DNA of 64,000 nt from Sarcina sp034439435 (GTDB lineage Bacteria; Bacillota; Clostridia; Clostridiales; Clostridiaceae), in NCBI RefSeq assembly GCF_034439435.1, contig NZ_JAPCKJ010000001.1, positions 1,116,001-1,180,000 of the forward strand. Direction: 5' to 3'. The notes beneath the pieces are model-generated. The model was not told the origin of the DNA and searched no databases. It worked only from the letters and a program-made list of their open reading frames with translations. Both the position numbers and the translations under genes were made by a program. Below are positions 58,355 to 64,000 of the stretch, in pieces; the first letter of the stretch is position 1; each line of letters opens with the position of its first letter.

Positions 58355-61351
58355 TTATTGAGCATTATTTTGTTGTTTATTCTCAGAATTATTATTTTGC
58401 GTATTTTCAACAGGCTTTCCTGTTGAATCTAATTCTGCATTTTCAACCTTACTATTTATATTTCCATCCTTTATACTCTCTAAAGGTGGATTTAATGAAT
58501 AATCATATGGAACACCATCTATAGTACGTGGTTGATATCCCATCCCCTTTAATTGTTCTCTATAGTAAGTTTCATAAATAGCTCTGGCTACTGATGCTCC
58601 AAAATATCCATGACCACCATCATAAATTACTGTTGCTACAGCTATCTTAGGATTATCTAAAGGAGCAAAAGAAATATAAACTCCGTAGTCTGTTCTTCCA
58701 TAATCTGATTGGTCATTTCTAAAGGTTGCTGTACCAGTTTTACCAGCAGTAGATATCGGAAAACTTCCCATTATCTGAGACGCTGTACCAGTCTGTTCAA
58801 CTCTTTTCATACCTTCTTTAATAGCATCTAACGTTGATTGTGACATATCAACTTTATTTAAAACTTCTGGTTTAAACTCTTCTACTATATTACCTTGAGC
58901 ATCTGTTATTTTATCAACTAAATGAGTTTTATACCTTGTTCCCCCATTTGCTAGGGTTGCAACATAGCTTGCAAGTTGTACTGGAGTAAAGTTACTTATA
59001 CTCTGTCCTATAGCAGAGTCAGTAAGGTTTCTTGGTGAAACTATTTGGTAAGCAATATCTCCAATAACCCAAGCAACTGTTTTTTGAACAGTTAAGTTTA
59101 TTGCTTTATCAACTTTTTCATCTTCATCCTTAGCTTTTATTCCACCAAAGTTCTTAACGCTCTCTTGATATTCTGGATAAACACTATAAAGATTTTTAAA
59201 GTCCTTTGTTAATGTTTCTGTTAATACTTTATCATCAACAGTATTTCCATCACCTATTTTATTAAGTGTATCTTCTATATCCTTCTTTATAGATTCTTTA
59301 GCTGTTGCTAATTCCTTAGAATCTCTATCATTAACACCAATATTCACCGTTGGGAACTCAGGAGAAGATGTATTTACAAATGTTCCCTTTTCAAGAGAAT
59401 CAACTAAAGTAAATCTCATAAGTGATATTGTTTGTTTTTTATAGGATTCAAAGTTATAAACTTGCCCAAAGTTTTCAGATATTTCAAGTCCTGTTGAAGC
59501 CTTTTGATCTGAATTAGGATCAATTCCTAATCCAAATTGCCATGCATATTTCGCAATAGAATCTAAGGCCTCTATACTACTCTTCTTATATCTTCCATCA
59601 CCATATGGATCTCCTCCATTTTTATAATAAAGCCTTACAGCACCATCAAAATAATAGGAGTTTGATGATTTCATTAAAGCAGTATATAAATCAACTGTCC
59701 CAATATAGTTCTTATCTCTTGGCCAGTTAGCAGAGTTAGTACCAAAAATCTCAGGATAACTTCTTCCAAATTGTTCTTCACTTACAACCATAGTATCAGT
59801 TGGTTTTCTTACTCCATCTTCCAGCATTGCAACACTTGTTACTGGTTTAAATGTGGATCCTGGAGCTACCATACCTAAAGTAGCATAGTTATAGAATCTC
59901 TTTGGATACAAGTCATATACGTCTTCCCTTACTCCTGTTTTAGGATTCTTAGGAAATAGATCATCAACAGTTTTATTCAAGCCATTTCTAGATATTAATT
60001 GTTGTGCAAATGCCTCATAATCTGGTTGGAAATACTCCTTAGCAACTGCTGGATCAAGTTCTCCCTTAGCAAACTCATTTGGATTAAATCCTGGTTCACT
60101 TACTAAAGCTAAAACTCTTCCTGTATCTACTTCTATAGCTACAGCTGCTCCTCTAGTTGCATTTCTAGTATCTACACCACCGCCTGGAGATTGATGTTGA
60201 AGATAATTTAAAGTATACTTCATCATAGTCTCTGCTGAGTATTGGATATCTTTATCTATACTTAAATGAACATTATTTCCTGGGTAAGATTCTAAGTCAT
60301 ACAGTTCATCAGTTTTTCTACCAGATGAGTTTACTTTAACTGTAGTACCACCCTTAACCCCTTTTAATTCATTTTCAAAGGCTGCTTCTATACCAGCCTT
60401 TCCTATTAAATCAGTAGAAGCATCATACCCTCTAGCTTCATATTTTGCCTTTTGATCTCCATTTATTGAAGAAACATACCCTAAAACATCAGACCCCAAT
60501 TCATTATATGGATAGTATCTCATAGGTTCAATGCTTACATCTATACCTGGTAAATCATTAAGTCTTTGATAGAATATAAATGCTGTATCCTTATTTATAT
60601 CCTTAGCTATTGTAACTGGTTTATATCCAGAGAAACTTTGCATTTTTATAGCATCTTTAACAACCATATATCCTCTTATATCTTGTAGAGAATATTTCTT
60701 TAAAATAATATCAGTTATTTCTTCTGGTTTCATTTTTGTATACGCTTTTGCTTCTTCTTCACTTGGATTTAATACATCATATAATGTGTACTCCTTAACT
60801 AAATAGTCAAAAGCTTGTTCTGGAGTAATCTTTAGAAGTTCTTGGTCTATTTTATCTTCTTCTTCTGCTGTTAAATCTCCCTCTTTATTTTTGTAAAGAG
60901 TATTTTTAACCTCATCACCAAGCCCTCTATCTTTTAAAAATCTTAATTTTTCTGCATCTCCTGAAACATCAAAATAAAGTTTTCCATTTTCATCAATTCT
61001 AAGCTTGAAGTTATCAAGTATAGCTTGATTATTCTGCTTTAAAATAGCATAAACTTTATCTATTGTAGTGTAGAAATTCTTCTTTGACTCATCTGTTTCA
61101 GTAAAAGTTAATGTATATGTCTGTCTATTGGTAGCTAAAATGTCCCCGTTTGAATCATAAATTTTACCTCTTGGAGCCTGCTCTGATAGAAATCTCATAG
61201 ATCTAGTATCAGCTCTCTGCTTGTATTCATCATAATTGAATACTTGAAGATAAACTAACCTTACTACTATAGACACAAATACTATTATCATTATTCCTAT
61301 GAGAATTTTATATCTATCTATGGACGCTCTTCCACTCTTCGTACTTCTCAT
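58355..61351 (-). CDS. Class B penicillin-binding protein 2 (PBP2/MrdA type), unusually long
   Basis: Peptidoglycan transpeptidase partner of RodA in elongation, 998 residues. One N-terminal membrane helix is followed by the pedestal domain and the transpeptidase domain: STFK near residue 500 (APGSTFKPVTSVAMLEDG), SSN near 562 (MKSSNSYYF) and KTG near 869 (STAGKTGTATF). The gap between SxN and KTG is about 305 residues, roughly twice normal, because of an insertion of about 140 mostly charged residues (TLVDSLEKGTFVNTSSPEF to VDKAINLTVQKTVAWVIGD). There is also an extra charged segment in the pedestal near residue 115. It lies 8 bases after mreD and ends in a long Asn/Gln-rich tail. Confidence 0.9.
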   Translation of the reverse strand: MRSTKSGRASIDRYKILIGIMIIVFVSIVVRLVYLQVFNYDEYKQRADTRSMRFLSEQAPRGKIYDSNGDILATNRQTYTLTFTETDESKKNFYTTIDKVYAILKQNNQAILDNFKLRIDENGKLYFDVSGDAEKLRFLKDRGLGDEVKNTLYKNKEGDLTAEEEDKIDQELLKITPEQAFDYLVKEYTLYDVLNPSEEEAKAYTKMKPEEITDIILKKYSLQDIRGYMVVKDAIKMQSFSGYKPVTIAKDINKDTAFIFYQRLNDLPGIDVSIEPMRYYPYNELGSDVLGYVSSINGDQKAKYEARGYDASTDLIGKAGIEAAFENELKGVKGGTTVKVNSSGRKTDELYDLESYPGNNVHLSIDKDIQYSAETMMKYTLNYLQHQSPGGGVDTRNATRGAAVAIEVDTGRVLALVSEPGFNPNEFAKGELDPAVAKEYFQPDYEAFAQQLISRNGLNKTVDDLFPKNPKTGVREDVYDLYPKRFYNYATLGMVAPGSTFKPVTSVAMLEDGVRKPTDTMVVSEEQFGRSYPEIFGTNSANWPRDKNYIGTVDLYTALMKSSNSYYFDGAVRLYYKNGGDPYGDGRYKKSSIEALDSIAKYAWQFGLGIDPNSDQKASTGLEISENFGQVYNFESYKKQTISLMRFTLVDSLEKGTFVNTSSPEFPTVNIGVNDRDSKELATAKESIKKDIEDTLNKIGDGNTVDDKVLTETLTKDFKNLYSVYPEYQESVKNFGGIKAKDEDEKVDKAINLTVQKTVAWVIGDIAYQIVSPRNLTDSAIGQSISNFTPVQLASYVATLANGGTRYKTHLVDKITDAQGNIVEEFKPEVLNKVDMSQSTLDAIKEGMKRVEQTGTASQIMGSFPISTAGKTGTATFRNDQSDYGRTDYGVYISFAPLDNPKIAVATVIYDGGHGYFGASVARAIYETYYREQLKGMGYQPRTIDGVPYDYSLNPPLESIKDGNINSKVENAELDSTGKPVENTQNNNSENKQQNNAQ

Positions 61352-61359
61352 GCAACCAC

Positions 61360-61857
61360 CTATTTTTTACTTATTTTCCAATCTCTCTTCATAAGCTCTC
61401 TATTGCATAACCTATAAATCCAATTATACATAAAGAATCCTATAACTACGTTGTAAAGTGCCATAATCCAAAAGCTTAATAAGTTTATTCTTATATTTAT
61501 AAATCTTAATATAAGAGCTACCGCAAAAAACTTTATTATGGTAAGTAGACCTACTGACAATATTGGAATCATCTTCTTATGTTTAAATACACTTTCACCA
61601 ATATAAGCTGCTATTAAACATACTAACATATTTACCAACATATTTACTCCAAAGACATTTACAAAATAAATATCTTGAAGAAAACCAGATAATACTCCTA
61701 TAAACAATGCTTCCCAATAACCACTCAGAAGAGCATATAGAACAGCAAAGGTGAACAATAAACTAGGATAAACACCTTTTATTGCAAAAAAGGGCATTAG
61801 GGTATTATCTATTATAAATAATAAAAGACATATTAATATTAGTATTAATCTCTTCAA
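61360..61857 (-). CDS. mreD: Rod shape-determining protein MreD
   Basis: Integral membrane protein of 165 residues with about five helices. It lacks motifs but has MreD-type pattern and the invariant location between mreC and the elongation PBP. Confidence 0.9.
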   Translation of the reverse strand: MKRLILILICLLLFIIDNTLMPFFAIKGVYPSLLFTFAVLYALLSGYWEALFIGVLSGFLQDIYFVNVFGVNMLVNMLVCLIAAYIGESVFKHKKMIPILSVGLLTIIKFFAVALILRFINIRINLLSFWIMALYNVVIGFFMYNWIYRLCNRELMKRDWKISKK

Positions 61858-61872
61858 TTTATTCCCTCTTTT

Positions 61873-62724
61873 CTAGTACTGAACTATACCATCTCTTTCT
61901 GCTGGTGGTACAACTACAAATAATTCTTGTAAATTATTAAAATCAACATATGTTTTTAGTGTCGCAGTTTTCATAACTTTAACATCGTCTGATTGTACTG
62001 ATGTTACCTGGCCTATTTTTATTCCCTTTGGATAATATCCTCCAAGACCTGATGTAACAACTACATCTCCTTCTTTTATTGTGGAATTCATAGGTAAGTT
62101 AGTTATTTCAACTTGCATTTCATTTCCGCTTCTATATCCTTTAACTATTCCATCGCCAGAGTTAGATTCCCCTTCTACTGTAGATGCAACAGCCACATTT
62201 TCATTTAATAATGTTTGTATTTTTGACCAGCTTGAGTGAACTTCCGTAACAACTCCAACTAGCCCTTCTGGAGATATTACTATGTAGTCTTTCTTAATAC
62301 CTTGATCTGAACCTTTATCAATTGTATATCCTTGAACAAAACTATCTCCACTTTTTCCTATTATGTTTGTCCCAACATATTTATATTGGTTATTTTCTTT
62401 AGAAAAATCAACTATTCCTCTTAAAACATCATTTTGACGCTTTAACTCGTTATATTCAACTAATTGATTCTCTAATTCTAAATTTTTCTTTTTTAAATCA
62501 TTATTTTCATTCTTAACATTAGAAAAGTTATAAAAGAAATCAAAGACATCATGAACTTTATCGCTTATAGTGTAAACCACTTTCTGCACAGGGTTTAAAA
62601 CAGTACCAACTCCACCTGAAATTGGGTTTTTAGAATCACTCTTAACAGTAAACACAATTATTCCTAAAAAGGCAACTGACAGTACTATAACAGTTACTGC
62701 CAGTTTATTCTTGAAGAATTTCAT
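61873..62724 (-). CDS. mreC: Rod shape-determining protein MreC
   Basis: Extracytoplasmic scaffold, 283 residues: one N-terminal membrane helix, a coiled coil (NVKNENNDLKKKNLELENQLVEYNELKRQNDVLRGIV) and the beta-barrel region with GSDQGIKKDYIVISPEGLVGVVTEV and VVTSGLGGYYPKGIKIGQVTSV. Follows mreB by 3 bases. Confidence 0.94.
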   Translation of the reverse strand: MKFFKNKLAVTVIVLSVAFLGIIVFTVKSDSKNPISGGVGTVLNPVQKVVYTISDKVHDVFDFFYNFSNVKNENNDLKKKNLELENQLVEYNELKRQNDVLRGIVDFSKENNQYKYVGTNIIGKSGDSFVQGYTIDKGSDQGIKKDYIVISPEGLVGVVTEVHSSWSKIQTLLNENVAVASTVEGESNSGDGIVKGYRSGNEMQVEITNLPMNSTIKEGDVVVTSGLGGYYPKGIKIGQVTSVQSDDVKVMKTATLKTYVDFNNLQELFVVVPPAERDGIVQY

Positions 62725-62727
62725 ATT

Positions 62728-63756
62728 CTATCCTCTTTGTTGTTTAACTATTAAATCAAACTTATCTAAAGCTTTTCCTGTACCTAAGGCAACACAGTCA
62801 AGAGGTGATTCTGCTATATGAACAGGCATTCCTGTTTCTTTTAATATAAGTGCGTCTAGTCCTTTTAAGAAAGCTCCGCCTCCAGCAAGCATTATTCCTT
62901 TATCCATGATATCAGCTGCTAATTCTGGTGGTGTTTTTTCTAAAGTAGTCTTGATTGATTCTATTATTGATGAAACTGGCTCTTTTAAAGCGTTTCTTAT
63001 TTGACCTGCATCAACAACAACAACTTTAGGAAGTCCTGATATTAAATCTCTTCCTTTTATATCCATTGTTGCTTCTTCTTCATTTTCATCAACTTTATAA
63101 GCTGATCCTATTTCCATTTTTATTTGCTCAGCTGTTCTTTCACCAATCATTAAGTTAAATTCTCTCTTAATGTAGTTTATGATTGATTGATCTAATTCAT
63201 CTCCAGCAACTCTTAATGATTTGCTAGTAACTATTCCACCTAATGATATAATAGCAACCTCAGTAGTACCTCCACCGATATCAACTATCATGCTTCCTGT
63301 AGGCTCATCAACTGGAAGTCCTGCTCCTATTGCAGCCGCCATTGGCTCTTCCATTAATATTACGTCTCTTGCTCCTGCTTGTTTAGTAGCTTCTTCGATT
63401 GCTCTTCTTTCAACCTCAGTTACACCTGAAGGGAAGCATACTATTATTCTTGGGCTTGTGAATGCACTCTTATTAGTTATCTTTTCGATAAATCTTTTAA
63501 GCATTGTTTGAGTAACGTCGAAATCTGCGATAACTCCGTCTTTTAATGGTCTTATAGCAACTATATTTCCAGGTGTTCTACCTATCATTTGCTTAGCTTC
63601 AGTACCAACAGCTAATGATTTTTTTGTTAAGTTGTTTATAGCAACAACTGAAGGTTCTCTTAAAACGATCCCCTTTCCTTTAACGAACACTAGAGTATTT
63701 GCAGTTCCTAAATCTATACCCATGTCTTTTGTCATTCCAAAATTAAATAAACCCAT
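62728..63756 (-). CDS. mreB: Actin-like cell shape protein MreB
   Basis: Cytoskeletal filament protein guiding elongation, 342 residues. The actin-fold nucleotide motifs are DMGIDLGTANTLVFVKGKG, IVDIGGGTTEVAII and IMLAGGGAFLKGLD. It is first of the mreBCD-pbp group, 19 bases after the radC 3' end. Confidence 0.96.
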   Translation of the reverse strand: MGLFNFGMTKDMGIDLGTANTLVFVKGKGIVLREPSVVAINNLTKKSLAVGTEAKQMIGRTPGNIVAIRPLKDGVIADFDVTQTMLKRFIEKITNKSAFTSPRIIVCFPSGVTEVERRAIEEATKQAGARDVILMEEPMAAAIGAGLPVDEPTGSMIVDIGGGTTEVAIISLGGIVTSKSLRVAGDELDQSIINYIKREFNLMIGERTAEQIKMEIGSAYKVDENEEEATMDIKGRDLISGLPKVVVVDAGQIRNALKEPVSSIIESIKTTLEKTPPELAADIMDKGIMLAGGGAFLKGLDALILKETGMPVHIAESPLDCVALGTGKALDKFDLIVKQQRG

Positions 63757-63775
63757 TTTTAATCCCCTTTCCTAA

Positions 63776-64000
63776 TCACAATATGTCTTTTTCTTTAAGA
63801 CTTATGAATCTGTTATCTCCTATTATTAAATGATCTAAAAGCTCAATACCCATCATTTTCCCACACTCTTTGAGTCTTGTTGTTATGTTTATATCATCTT
63901 TACTCGGTGTTGGGTCGCCTGAAGGATGATTATGACATATAATTATAGATGCTGCACTGTCCTTCACAGCTTCTTTAAATATCTCTCTTGGATGTACTAA
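63776..64000 (-). CDS. radC: RadC/YeeS family JAB protein (5' end outside window)
   Basis: The C-terminal 74 residues of a DNA-repair-associated protein. The JAMM metal motif HNHPSGDPTPSKDD follows EAVKDSAASIIIC, and LLDHLIIGDNRFISLKEK closes the domain. Translation continues without a stop to position 64000. RadC commonly precedes mreB in clostridia. The true molecular function of RadC is unresolved. Confidence 0.93.
   Translation of the reverse strand, partial: LVHPREIFKEAVKDSAASIIICHNHPSGDPTPSKDDINITTRLKECGKMMGIELLDHLIIGDNRFISLKEKDIL

Overview
This 64 kb window is AT-rich clostridial chromosome. The gene content and order (mreBCD, a long class B PBP, minCDE, rodA, spoIVFAB, radical-SAM pair, rng, rplU-prp-rpmA, obg, yhbY, nadD, yqeK) and the selenium genes fit a Clostridium. 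Clostridium perfringens or a very close relative is the best guess, because of the FIVAR-dockerin glycosidase, the Csp-like subtilases and the general style of the genes. That species call is inference; no 16S or other marker lies in the window. There is no rRNA, tRNA, CRISPR array, prophage or intact insertion sequence. Most genes lie on the minus strand.

Left part (1-13 kb): a molybdenum block (moaC partial, modB, modA, a MoaB/Mog-type protein) under a Crp/Fnr-type palindrome; a YesL/YesM/YesN-like membrane protein plus two-component system; a FemX-like peptidoglycan bridge enzyme; a FetAB-type metal exporter divergent from a PadR regulator; and an amino-acid ABC transporter whose binding protein and permease are fused. 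Middle accessory part (13-36 kb): a flavodoxin-ferredoxin, an orphan HepT-like protein with a decayed active-site motif, three paralogous secreted propeller-like proteins around an OmpR-type two-component system, a SUV3-like helicase, a PrmA-like methyltransferase, two tandem Csp-like subtilases (the upstream one apparently starting at AUA), a CPBP protease, RlmCD, and a secreted GH27 glycosidase with an inserted carbohydrate-binding-like domain, FIVAR and dockerin.

Right part (36-64 kb): selD-selA-selB. SelD is itself a selenoprotein: codon 15 is an in-frame UGA that splits the gene for ordinary ORF callers. Then come comEA-like, dacF-like, an RluD-family gene, an LCP protein, yqeK, nadD, yhbY, obg, the L27/Prp/L21 operon with an L21 leader, rng, the radical-SAM pair, spoIVFB/FA, rodA, minEDC, the PBP, mreDCB and the 3' end of radC. 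The last group couples cell elongation, septum placement and sporulation.

The intergenic DNA is the least explained part. At least ten diverged copies of one imperfect inverted repeat (outer ends like AGCTCTGTTTTA, inner arms like GATTTTTAGATAGAACTG) sit almost only between or just after genes. Two other spacers (14.5-15.0 kb and 21.3-21.5 kb) share a second, unrelated structured block that ends in a strong terminator and may be a small RNA family.
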